DNA from: Saccoglossus kowalevskii
Lineage: Eukaryota; Hemichordata; Enteropneusta; Harrimaniidae
Length of the DNA: 64,000 nt
Assembly (NCBI RefSeq): GCF_000003605.2
Contig: NW_003120918.1
Span: forward strand, 588,546 to 652,545
Direction: 5' to 3'
The notes beneath the pieces were generated by a model, which did not search any database, had not been told where the DNA came from, and was given only the letters and a program-made list of their open reading frames with translations. The translations under genes and the position numbers were made by a program. This document shows positions 50,701-62,000 of this stretch, piece after piece. How positions within the stretch are numbered: position 1 is the first letter of the stretch; each line of letters starts with the position of its first letter.

Positions 50701-51189
50701 GTTCATGGGACGATATGGTAAGTAAGAATTGGTGGTCTAATATAAGTACATCATGCCAATAAAACATAAAACAAAGATAGTCGAACATACCTGAAAATAA
50801 GGAATCAGTTTACAGGCCAGGTTCCCGAAAAACCACGTTTCCGATGTCTCAAACACCACAGTGATCGGCAAACAAATTAGGGACACGAGGATATCGGCGA
50901 TGGACAAGTTCAATATGTAATAATTCGTCACTGTTCTCATCTGTGGGTTTCTCAGCACGGCATAACACACCAGAACATTGCCACCCAGCGCCAGAATGAA
51001 CACCAAGAAATACGCTGAAATGAGAACCCATTCGTGCGTTACCGGGAAAACAAAGTTTCGAAGATTATTTACAAATCTGGCTTCGTAATTGTCCCAATCG
51101 TAGGAATAATCAATGTCGGTGTCATTTATTACACAAGGAGACGTGGACGAGTTGGTGAGATTCCCGGGAGTGCAGAGTTTAGTTTCCAT
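41509..51189 (-). CDS. Receptor gene B: orexin/hypocretin-type G protein-coupled receptor, 5 coding exons, 423 aa
   Basis: Paralogue of gene A with the same role and plasma-membrane location. CDS in transcript order = 51189-50791, 48534-48307, 47089-46782, 45169-45042, 41717-41509 (TGA). Seen: sequons at N10, N13 and N22; N71 in TM1; LSIAD in TM2 (D99); C126 paired with C207; DRY at 150-152; W176; P233 in TM5; ICYLP in TM6 (P304); NPIIY in TM7 (346-350); and CCFCC in the tail. Exon 2 is about three quarters identical to A by eye. ICL3 is longer and richer in Ser/Asn than in A. The start is the first ATG (51189); the frame is open further upstream but holds only GTG codons there. Intron 4 contains a 559-bp run of N, but phases match across it and the exon order is unaffected. 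Confidence 0.92.
43207..43765. other. Assembly gap (N) in gene B intron 4
   Basis: A run of 559 N. The flanks show no repeat array. Exon phases before and after match gene A, so no required coding exon is missing here, though an alternative exon cannot be excluded. Confidence 0.99.
45042..45169 (-). CDS. Gene B coding exon 4 (ECL3-TM7)
   Basis: Encodes the end of codon 312 to codon 354 plus one base: QFSFFDDVVHNTRSS, then TM7 with H336, HWLAFANSGVNP and NPIIYNFLS. The acceptor is TTCAATTGCAG and the donor CAG|GTACGA. It is 128 bp, the same as gene A. Confidence 0.93.
46782..47089 (-). CDS. Gene B coding exon 3 (TM5-TM6)
   Basis: Encodes residues 210-311 plus two bases: RNWFGSIQQK, TM5 with H222 and P233, an ICL3 with SKKNASNGNS, LKSRRKVAK, and TM6 with CYLP and N309. 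The acceptor is TTTATTCCAG and the donor AAG|GTATGT. Confidence 0.93.
47404..47456 (-). repeat. tRNA-like SINE head or tRNA pseudogene in gene B intron 2
   Basis: On the minus strand TGGCATAGTGAGG matches an RNA polymerase III A box and GAGTTCGAGTCCCG a B box. A-to-B spacing is about 31 nt, against about 44 in a true tRNA, and no acceptor stem closes it. This is the usual picture for a tRNA-derived SINE 5' end. The SINE body and tail are not identifiable. Confidence 0.5.
47549..47825. repeat. Diverged tandem duplication, period 138 bp, in gene B intron 2
   Basis: Two head-to-tail copies starting TACCGATTTCACC at 47549 and 47687. Shared landmarks are AAACTGGCGT, TTCCGGTC, TATGCAATTTCAG and CCCAGCTT. 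They match by eye at roughly 70%. A possible partial third start follows at 47835. Not coding. Confidence 0.75.
48112..48175. repeat. Microsatellites (ATT)n and (AT)n
   Basis: An (ATT)n tract at about 48112-48135 and an (AT)n tract at about 48160-48175, about 130 bp past exon 2 of gene B, in intron 2. Confidence 0.9.
48307..48534 (-). CDS. Gene B coding exon 2 (TM3-ECL2)
   Basis: Encodes residues 134-209: VVSMSVSVLTL, DRY, FKSTAKRA, TM4 and ECL2 through Cys207. The acceptor is TTGTCTTGCAG and the donor GAG|GTAAAC. Both ends are phase 0. It is one codon shorter than the gene A exon because of ECL2. Confidence 0.93.
49945..50375. repeat. 41-bp minisatellite with alternating unit types, in gene B intron 1
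   Basis: About ten copies of a unit containing CTCGCGTGATCATGGTGG or CTCGCGTTATCATGGTGG, followed by ATTATTTAGTGTTGTGAAT. The period is 41 bp. The TGATCATG and TTATCATG versions alternate through the core, giving an 82-bp dimer repeat. Outer copies are longer and diverged. Confidence 0.93.
50791..51189 (-). CDS. Gene B coding exon 1 (N-terminus to start of TM3)
   Basis: Encodes residues 1-133: an N-terminus with three sequons, acidic YDWDNYE, TM1, TM2 and the start of TM3, ending IPYFQ. The donor is CAG|GTATGT, phase 0, at the same residue as in gene A. Confidence 0.92.
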
Positions 51190-51260
51190 TGTTCGACAAC
51201 GTGGCGGTGCTGTCACTTTCTGTGATTTTGAATAACAACGTAGTCGTTCCGTCACCACCA

Positions 51261-51276
51261 GTATATAAATACGTCA
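51261..51276 (-). promoter_or_regulatory. Possible TATA box with adjacent TGACGT half-CRE upstream of gene B
   Basis: On the minus strand TGACGT (51276-51271) runs directly into ATTTATATAC, about 72-87 nt before the ATG. The spacing fits a TATA-driven start with a short 5' UTR. The block is flanked by ACCAGTA/TACTGGT arms. An AT-rich background makes chance TATA matches common, and a 5' untranslated exon further upstream is equally possible. Confidence 0.3.
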
Positions 51277-54200
51277 GCTCTACTGGTCAAATAAACATAT
51301 GTGTTAGATATTAATAGTAAACAAACTTAATTTAATACAACCCAAAAAATTACTACTAGAATAATTTCCATGGACCCTTTCCATTAATACTTTGCCGGCA
51401 ACATTTTCTCATTAGAATTAACGTAACAATAATTCACAAAATAACCACCTTTCCAATCATATCAGAATAAATTAAGTCTTAATAGAAATGTAATTTACTT
51501 GTTTCTACTCCGTTGCAGAAATTGGAAGCCGATTCGATCAATAATAAAGGCGTCAACAAAGCAAGCTTTCTTTTGCAAGTAAATTGATGTCTGTCTCTCT
51601 CGGCTTTCACTTCATTGATTTGATTGCTTCATTTTGCTGGATAATCCACGGTCAGGGGCTATCTTTGTCGGAAAGGCGTATATTCTTTATTTAAGTGTTT
51701 CTTACAATGATGTTTACCGCGGAATAGGGTACTATATCTTTCATCGGATCAAGCGCAACATATAAAGTACTGCCAGACCGCTAACAAGTTGTTAAATCTA
51801 GACCCCACTACTCCCCTCAGCACAACTTTGATGCATTTCATCATTTATCACCGAGACTGCGTCAATTTCGTGCCGACATTTAATTACTTCTCAATAACGA
51901 ATCTACGAATCTAAATTAAATAGAATTAGTTGTTCAAATCCATTATCATTCCCGTCTCGAATAAACACAATGTGAAGATAACGTTTTTTTGTTATTATCT
52001 TCGCGACTGTTAAGTAACATAAACCTCCAGATGGAAATAAGTCTGTCTGACGAATGACTCACGAGGTTGTAGTCAATCGCGTCTTTACGATTAACACGTT
52101 TGTTTTGCCACGAGGTTAGTTAATAAGTCTGGTATATAGTATTTGAAACAGAGAAAGTGTCACGTTAAAATAACATTCCATTAAATCGTTAATTGATTAA
52201 CACCTCCGAATTTACTGTAGACGATCCTTCGTTGCATGCCGTTCATTACTGAAATGAATTTTTTATATGGGGCATCGCACTCTGTATGACTAGACACTGC
52301 TTAGTTACCGTGTATGCAATTTGTGGGTTGCATTGTCCAGTGGTCAATTAGTATAATGCATTATAACGTCATCAGTTCTCATCTCTCGTACTATTTGTTG
52401 TCACAGTAAATGACGTGGATACGCGACATGTGATCAATTTGTAGTAAATCATTCATTCTCTCGGCATACTTTCTATATGTTAACCATGTGTATTGGGTAG
52501 AAGTCATTTGAAGAAACAGAAAATGATCTGGAATAACCAACAGTGATTCGACAAAACATGATGACTTGTGATGTTCATCAGAAATCATTTTTTTAATGTT
52601 AACTTACCCATTAAAATGATAAAAAAAACTATTTGAGTGTCCTGACAAAAAGAAAATTTACAAAGATGTAATGAACAACAAGCTGAAGATTCAATATTAA
52701 TTAAGCTCAGATACGTTGGAAAACGAACAAGCAGCTGTCTGGAAACTATGTTTGTTATGTTCGTAGAGGTTCGGGGGATTTTTTTCAGACCACGGGTGGG
52801 TGGATATAGAATAGGTGGATAAGAGTTAGTAACTTCGAATACTTGTAGTATTAGCAACATGAAAGGCAAAACCAATTAGCCTGATAAAATATTGGAACAC
52901 CGACTGATATGGTATCCAAATATTCTAATCATAGGTGCAGTTCAATTGTCTGCTCAGACCAGGTTGTTCATTTCCCCGTTTATTGAATGTTGTCACAGAT
53001 CCACATAGATTCCATTCGGTAACATTTAATTTACGATTTACCTATGACTATATACCAGTTCGTATTTAAGTTATGTAACAAAAATAAAAAAAAACATTTT
53101 TTACATTTATAACGCCAGTAAAAATAAACGTATCATATAATTCGAATAAAATTATAATTCTATAAAAAAGAAATGATAAGGTACGCTTGTGAGTGATATT
53201 CAAATGAATACAGTTGTAGTTGAAATGGTATTTAAAAAAATCATCCCGAGTAAAAAAACCTAATTTGTATTAGTCTCCGAGGAACGGTCAGTATCGTCGA
53301 TGTTAAAAATATCTTTTCATTGAGATGATAAGTATTGGAAAGAAAACTTGTTTTTTGGTGTCTTTGGCATAGGTCGTGAAAATTGTTGTGGAATGATTTA
53401 ACTATAATTGTCATTTGAGATCATTGAGTCAAATTCAAGTTTTGCAACTAATAAGCGTATATTACATGATACACTGCATGTTGGGGGGGGGGGGGGTATC
53501 CGGCATATAATGGGCAAAACTAATTTCATTAGATTGAAAATAAGATACATTTTTAAAACTTTATTTTATATAGTACATTAATTAAGTTATGTGTGCTCCC
53601 TCTAAGAAATGTTAGATATGATGACATTTCAGTTTAAAAGTCAATATTAAAAATAGTTTTCACTTAATCCATACTAATGCAGAAATTTAATAGTCAAAAT
53701 ATGGTCTGCTTTCCTTCTAAAAATAACATTTTCATTCAAAAATATCATTAAGAAGTACGGAGACGATTTCAAAACCTCCTTAATGAAATGTTATTTTTTG
53801 TCATCAAATATACTTGAAAAAATGAATAATACGCATGGACACATAGCGCGTGCTAGATGATCACATTAACGAACAACAAAGCAATTTTCTGAGCAACCCG
53901 TGTCTCTGTTCAAACGAAAATCAGAGTGCGTAAAAGAGGAGTCGCGATCCGTTCTATATTCTGTATTCAAAACCTCAATACACAATGAAAAGAAGCGTTT
54001 TACAGAACTGTCGATAAATCATTAGGGACCAAAAGGCATATAACAAAAAATAGGGAAACATGTTTTGTTAGCCACGATGAATTAAATTACGTATGTTGAT
54101 GTTATCGCTTCTTGCTTGGCAGCGCGCAGTAATCAGTTGTGACATTTGTTCTGCGCATTAGATGATTTATTCTATATTGTAAAGAAACAACTCATTTGTT

Positions 54201-54684
54201 TTCAATTTAGTTGATAAGATAGTATAGTTTAGGCTTTACGTGGAGCAGATAAAATGCTCCGGAATGGATCCAGGCATAGATCAATGTTTCTCGTATTGTT
54301 AAAAGCGATGAATCGATAGTGAGTGAAAAAAACACCTCGATGAAATGTCATTTCGCAGCTCGAGGCATGAATACCAAGCACCTACCTACAAGAAGGAAGT
54401 ACTTGATCTAACAGTTTTTACTTCTCTTACATTGATGTCAAGCACACGCTGCTTCCTCTGTATTGAGTCGCTTCAGGCGCAAAAAAAAAATCTTTATGAT
54501 ATTATTTATTGTTGAATCAGATATTTTCGTTTGAATTTAAGTTAGCGATTAACACCGAGTCACATCACTGAACAAACTGCGTCCAATGCCGCTAGATGCA
54601 TCCAGTGAATACGTGACTCCTAGATCAGTTGATCAACGTTGATATGCGAGGTATGTAAAAACTGTATACTCTCAACTCCCATAG

Positions 54685-55089
54685 ATTTCTCGACTTGAGA
54701 TCAATTTTAATCCATCAAACAAGCTACCTGTAATTCTTAAACTGACTCGTCGTCATGGATATGTTGATTGTGGCGAAACTAAATTGTACACTTGCTGCGT
54801 ATTGTATGTCGGTTTCAAAGTAGGAGCTGGACTCCTGATTGGCTGCGTTTGCCCTTCCGTTTGGCGCATCAAGACCAAGCATGTTGAAAATAGAAATGAT
54901 ACTGATGCGCCTGTAGGGACGATAAACCAAATAACTCGTATAAATGATGACACGGGTATTCCGGTTCACGACAGAATAATATCAGTGTCAACTTCACAGA
55001 ACAAAAACTTTACTGACTCATTATTTGTACGTCCTTATGATAAAAATGCGAAGCACGTAAGGGGTGACTTATATAACAGATGTTGTTGA
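54685..55089 (+). other. Unassigned open frame, possible terminal exon
   Basis: A frame of 134 sense codons open to TGA. It includes one hydrophobic stretch (VLYVGFKVGAGLLIGCVCP) followed by a polar, Asp/Asn/Arg-rich tail, as in a single-pass membrane protein. There is no initiating ATG ahead of the hydrophobic part and no recognised family. The opposite strand is also open for 81 codons, which argues for chance. Confidence 0.15.
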
Positions 55090-58000
55090 AAGCGATTTTG
55101 TATTTTTCCGCTGAGTGATATTGGATACGTATACATTTACTTTGTCATTTCACATTTGAATGATTGGAAAGCTAACGAGTTGCATATGTGTTGGTTTGGT
55201 CGCTAATGATTCAGAAATTCCAGCAATCACTTTCGTTCACTGATTGATGCATGATTGTACATGATATAATGTATTGTTTATAATGTTATGTTTAACCTTT
55301 CATGAACTGAATGCTAACGTTAAATACACTTAGATTGCGCTCACCAGAACGGAATGTGCCCGGGAATACATGACAATTCCAAACAACAACACAACTTTTT
55401 GCAACTTTTCAAAATCAACTTTTGGTATTAATCAAACCGAGAGGAATATCCAATTATGTGAAATGTACACATCTGTTGTTTGTACGTCGTGTATTATATA
55501 TATGTCTTGCGAGACACCGCGACTCACACAATGACTGTTTACAAAAACGTAGTAACCAATAGTGATTAGAACGCGAAAGAGTTGAGTCTGACCGTACAAC
55601 AAAACAGCGTAAGTGGAAAACAGGTGACAGCAGCCTGTAAATATTCCAATTTTCAACAACCCGGAATGATTCAGAGAACCTGTCTTGGTTGATACCAACT
55701 TTAATCGAGAGTCATAGCATTATCCGCATTCCGCAAAAATAACAGTTTCTTTATTCGGTGAAGGGAAATATATATTCATATATGACGCCGTTTCGCTGAA
55801 ATTGACAATCAACTGTATAAAGAAAGAAATCCCCATATCCCATGCATCGATTGACGTCCGTATAATACGTTGGTGTAATATATGACTGCCAGGAAATTCC
55901 CCTATGCATTGAATTATTTTAAATACAATAAATGTGAGAATGTCGATTCGGTACCCGAGTTCGTCGCATACCGTTGGGCAAACACAACGGAATATATACA
56001 AAGTTTCATTAAAGGTGCATTAAATATTATAAATAAATAAATATCATTATAATCCTCGTTGTCATAGCAGCGGAACTCGCCTCTGATAACGAATCCTACT
56101 CAGTTGTGTTATTTTCCGTGTTAATAGAAGAGTGCTACCTACGTTGACCACTCGATATGTGTACATCCGCACTGCAGGACGACGGGTTATCTTGAAATCT
56201 CCCTCAGCGACATTTCAAATTGATATAGATCCAGCTATGATTGTACATTGCTTGAATGTGCCTCTCAAACTAGACACTTAATGAAGTAACAGATAAGATA
56301 ATAATTCACTGTTAAATAGATATATAATATAGGATGAGTCGTTCGTTTTTAGTTAACTTTATTTTCTAAAAATGTGTATATGTATTACGTCTCTCTAGCG
56401 TAATAACCAGCATTAGTGCCACTTCAAAACGTCCATGCGTGTACTCTGGTGAAAATATTGTAAACGTAATTATTACTTAAATTGGTTCTTCTCTCATATT
56501 GTTAAGTTCAAATAAACCTATATAAAATTCCGCCAAGATCTATTCGTTCAAATTTGGTTGAACCTACCCTTAGATGTGATTATAAAGAAACGAATATTTA
56601 AGTGTTGCACAGCGTATATGTATGGTTAAATCATTTCATTTCTGGCAATTGACAACAAACTGCAGTCGTTAGAACAGTGACATCACCCGTATATACGCTA
56701 TAACGTGTTAGCAATTGCTTTTTATTCATGTAATGTTAATTCCACAACTCAATTAAACATCATTTATCTATGTTGGATTGGGGATAAATTTCAGAGCCCC
56801 TCATGCTTAAATGTGAAACGTAATTTGTTATACACATTTACTGGTTTCGAATTGGAGCAGTTTGAACGTATTAACCCAAAATATGAACGTTAGTTTTAAG
56901 GTGAAAGGGATTTAGTCAATAATATCAATATACACTGTTTCAAGTACAGGTCACAATGCTTTTTATTTGTTTATTCAAATATTCTGTTATCTTTCTAACA
57001 ATAAAAACATTGTAAGTGACAAACAGTTTCACTGAGGGTTTCACACTGACCGTTTGTTTCCATGTTGTGACTTGGTATCTGTATTATCAAGGTAATTTAT
57101 AGACGTTGTACTTTTACTATTAGATTTGAAGTCTACACGTCACTACAAGTGTGTATCATCCCCTGGCGACCACTTTCTTAGTCGTCTATTGACATTTTCA
57201 ACAACACTGACTCGTCGTACACGATATTTTATAAACGTTTTCGACATCACTGTCAGCACTTACATAGGTTAAAATGACATGAACTTAGGTTGACAGACAA
57301 ACCGTCCGATTTGCGTGTAGATACCATTGGTTTGTATAACGGAACATCGAGTTAATTGATAGCCGTCAAGTTTTAATTAAACCAAATTCTCTGATAATAT
57401 CATGTGTGTATGACTAGGGGAACTTGCAATAGGGCAACTGTACACGTTCCATTGAATCAATGAATTGAAACGCAACAATACGTGTTTACTTATTTAAGCA
57501 TTTAAATAGTAATACAATTCCTTCGGTTTATTAATGAACAAAACGTTAACTTCGAGGGTGAATATATGAGTGAAATTATAAGTATATTTGTCCGCCACTT
57601 TTCAATAACTGTTATTGGGGGAAGTGGGTTATCATGTTTCTACGGAGCTTTTTTTAATATTGCTTTGTAACCAAATCAACGTTATCGACTTCCTCACGGT
57701 ATTGCAATATTACGCTAGAGGAAAGTACGCATTACGTTCCCAATAATAGACGAATACAGACATTATTTACTTTCTTTTCATGACAACTCTACTTAGGTTT
57801 TAGGTGGTGTAAACCTAATATGTTGACGACTCCTGTTTGTTTGCATAGAATTTTCTCCCAATATATTTCCAGAACCCCGTCCAAACGGGGGCAGCACCAA
57901 TGGCGCGCTGTGCATGTGTACCGAGTTTCGCGACTACGTTTGGATCATAAGGACTGATAGCAAATATGCTGGTCATGTGACCTTCTCGGTTACATCTCAG

Positions 58001-58835
58001 TAACGGATTACACACGAATACAGATGGGAATATAATAATTATAGAGAGCGGCATACCAACAATTTTCAGTCGGCGTGAGTTATAAAGCAATCATTAGTTA
58101 ACGATCTGAATGTCCAAGCGCACATTCCGGGAGGGTGTTGTTGTTCGTTTTCTATCACGGTAAGGTACACGTACTTTACGACCGTTCGCCGTATGAAATA
58201 GCATGCAATGAATCTGTCCCAGATGTTTCATCAGTTTTAATATTCATGCCAACTGGCCATCGAATAAAGTGTCATGTGTAATTTTAATAAATGCGTTGCT
58301 TGAATTTATTTCGCTTACTATTCTCCCGTAAAAACTCCGAGTACCGTTCATATCACACCGGCAGCTATCTTAAATGGCTCTCTATCCCTATCCCGTTATT
58401 GTGCAGTAATGGTATGTGTACCAACACATACGCGTTGCGAAGAATATATCGTTTGATCTGACCCAGGATCCAGGAGTGTGTTTATTTTTGATTAGCAATA
58501 AAGGCAGAAAAAAGGATTACCAAATGAATGTTATTCGAAATTACATGTTGGGAGTGATTGCATGGTAGTAATAATCGCAGTCATCTAACGCCAAGTTTCA
58601 TCAAGATGTGATGGAGGCGTTATTGGTGGCCTCACAGCCGTGTAACACAAAAGTGTCTTGATAGTCTTAATTTTGGAACATACCAAGCTATAAAAATGCA
58701 GTTTATTGTTTTCTACCAACTATGTATTTACATCCAAGAATTACATGGAACATCGTCTGTAAAAATGGCAGTGAAATTGAAAGAATCAACCGAGAAAACC
58801 ATCGCAACATAACGTAATACCTCTCACCTTGTTGT

Positions 58836-59066
58836 CTACTTAAAGTTTGAGTCGAATGTCCTCGGCAGCTGTTCGTCCTCAATCACTCGGTAGTATAGGC
58901 TCATTTGCGCTTCAGCGTTCTCAACTTGCTCCAAGAAGCTGCCAGTCAACGCCCGAACCGCTCGAAATAAGATATTGAGGAGGGATATTGAAGAAGACTC
59001 AATAAGCTGCCTGGCTGTTTTATTGGATGTATATACTTCTTCAAACTCGATTAATAAAACCATCAA
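58836..59066 (-). other. Unassigned ORF with protein-like composition
   Basis: A 76-codon frame with ATG at 59063, rich in Leu, Ser, Glu and Ala, containing NILFRAVRALTGSFLEQ and a stretch of amphipathic-helix character. A possible acceptor (CACACAG) lies about 16 bp upstream. A good donor-like AAG|GTGAGA lies 8 bp past the stop, out of use in this frame. Family not recognised. Confidence 0.2.
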
Positions 59067-62000
59067 CCCCCACGAAGCTGTGTGATTGGAGGAAAACGAA
59101 ATCCGCTATGACTCCTTAACGCGGTGTATACGAACCACATAGCTTGGCAGGATTTCTGCCCGACTGACAAACAATCAGGAATCTATAGCCTTGCGTAAAT
59201 AATGCCGTATATTAATTAAAAATCAAAGAATTGCAGACGTGTTCCCACCACTTAGTTGCCATCATTCCTACGGCAATATTGATCTCCGTAAAGACGGTAG
59301 ATTGTCCTTCTCAGGGAAATCACGATAACTAGAAGAAAGATATGAATGACCAATTGACCCCAAATTGCAACTGGTTCTATTTTAGGAAACTGAAAACGGT
59401 TATTGGGTGTAAGGCTAATCGCACAATCATTGAGCTTGATAAAACTATGCCCGCTGGAGATTCAACAAAGAGTGTATATAGTCGATTCCCATTGTCTTCA
59501 TCTATATAGATCAAAGAGCAGGTTTAAGGTGTTGAAAAGAAAGATTACGTAATTTACGTTGACTGCACGTCTTAGTATGCAGAACGCATGCTCGCCAAAA
59601 TGAAATTCTCAATTTCAATATACTGAAGAAATACTGGTAAATATACGACTTATTTAAATCAGAATAAGCAGGGACAGTAAGTGAACGGAAACTGCATCCG
59701 TTTCGAATAACTGCTTTACTCTAGGGCATCAGTAACTATGAGCGTATTTGTTATCACGTGACAATTTGATTCGTTGCCTTTCCATTATTCACAAATTCGG
59801 CGACAAAGGCTGTTTATCGGATCCCTGCCAAATGAAAAGTGCTTTCGAACGTGTCGAAACGTGTACCGAATAATAGTAGAGTTTTATAATATAAACATAA
59901 AGAGCAGCTGAGTTGATAGCATCCGGGCTCAGTTTTACTTTTATATGGTTTCCAGAATCTCCAGCAGCGGGGCAGTCTCCCGCCAGAGCCGCATCAGTCA
60001 CCACTTGCAATCCATCTCCTAGCAACGTTGTTGTTCATTCAGCCATGGAGCGTTTAGGTCTTAATGTCTCAAGTCAAAATACTTACATGCTATACAATTA
60101 CACCATTGGTTGTGTGTTTTATTCAGCGAGGGCACCATGGGGAATTGAAGCGTATTGAATATATGTCTAAACAGAGGCAAGTTTATTTATCCTACATACC
60201 AGGCATTATTGCCATACACATTGAACCTCCGCAACACGTAGCCTAATCGGCGACGTCAGTCACGGAGGTAAATAGAATAATTAGCGTAACGTACACAATT
60301 GGAAACTTCCTTAAACACATAAGACTTGGAGATATCGTAGTAACACATCTCAGTAACCCCAGCTTTGTTGAATCCCAAAAGTCTACATCGCGATTATACG
60401 TGCACTTAAGAACCACTTGAGCAGTGACAGAATCACACAAGTGAAAGCATTGCTATTCATTGGGGTGCCTTTTTTACAGGGACGTCGGGTTCACCCTTCT
60501 TAATGAACCAGTAGACAGGCGTGTTCAGTACACAATCATGCGTGCAGAGATCATCGTCAAAATTCTGGAAGATCGTGAGGTTATATGGCAAAGAGTTTTG
60601 GGTACGATTTCTACAAATTTACGCCTTCGGGGGTCAGAGTTGCATAATATAATGGGGCACGCATCAGTGCGATACTGGTGCAAATCAACAAACGATCTCA
60701 GAACACGGAGCGTTGTTTTTAACTCGAATACATCGAATCGTGTTTGGTATGTACCGATGCTGCGGTGGGTGGTCTGTGTGAAACACCTAAGGCAATATTG
60801 TTTTTATGTCATGGTGCTTACACCTCGGGGAATATGCGGTGCACATGTGTCGTAATAACGTGTACATGTGCAAACAAATACACGAATATTCCAACGTGGA
60901 ATATACGGGCAAACTCGCGATCGGTGGAAACGGAAGCAACGATAATGAGTTCAGTGGAATTCACTTTTATCTTAATTACAATCAAAATTAATTGATGTAT
61001 TAATTACATTTGATTGCACAACATGCAATAACTGGATTTGGTATTGCAATTAATAATCTACTGTTAGAGAAGTGTTATATAACAAGACGTAAATCATAAT
61101 ACGTCATCATAAAACAATAATTAGTAAGGTAGCGAGTCAAAAACTGCGACGTTTCTGGATTTGAGATCCGATGCGCGCGCGGAGACATGTAATGATAACT
61201 TAAGCGATTGAAAGTATGCAGAGTGATAATAAGTGCCGTTCGACTGAAAACCCAGTTTATAACATCCCGTACTCTAATGTAATCACAATGTAACATCATA
61301 GTTAAGCGCGCATTCTGATATTTTCAATATACACTGTCAAATTGATAAATAGGGATATGGCCAGAAGTCATCGTTCATTAAAATCTTGATACTAATTATT
61401 GTACAATTTATCGTTGCTCGAAGTAATCGGAGATGTCCAACTGTTTACATATACGTGAGGAAAATAGTCGAGTTTTGATCGCCCGAGTCACGGGGTGTGA
61501 CAACGTGCAAATATCTTGGTACCGTTAGTTGGGGTTTAAGTCATTTTATCGTATCGAAGAAATCAACCTTATTCTGTCACGTTTCTATTACCTTGTAACA
61601 TATCACCTAGCCGTGTGTTGAATACACAAGCACGTTATTCTGAAAATACATGCGGGACGAGTTAAAAGTGTGCACTTGTTTAATAAGGTTACTAATGAAT
61701 TATATATGTGGTGATAAAGTTTAATGTTCACATGTGAGGTTATACCGGCTATCTAAAATTAGCGAATATAAAAAAAAAGAACGAGTGTGGGAAATTATAA
61801 TTTGTAACGTCAAATCACAATCACTTATCAGAAAAGGAATTTGCTTACCAAGTACATACAAGCTTATCTGTTAATTTGCAGCAACGCGTCGATGACAACA
61901 AACGTTAAATAAATGCACAAGATATCGTTTTGTTGATTACATAAAACGCGGAATTCACATGCATGACATGATTTTCGCATCCGGTTTCTGTCTAATTATG

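Noticed and set aside
53483-53496. Run of 14 G as a G-quadruplex element
   Set aside because: A single homopolymer in an otherwise AT-rich stretch. It is as likely to be a sequencing or slippage feature, and no spaced G-tracts surround it.
60460-60855. 131-codon plus ORF
   Set aside because: No domain or motif recognised, and overlapping frames are also open. Insufficient support for a gene.
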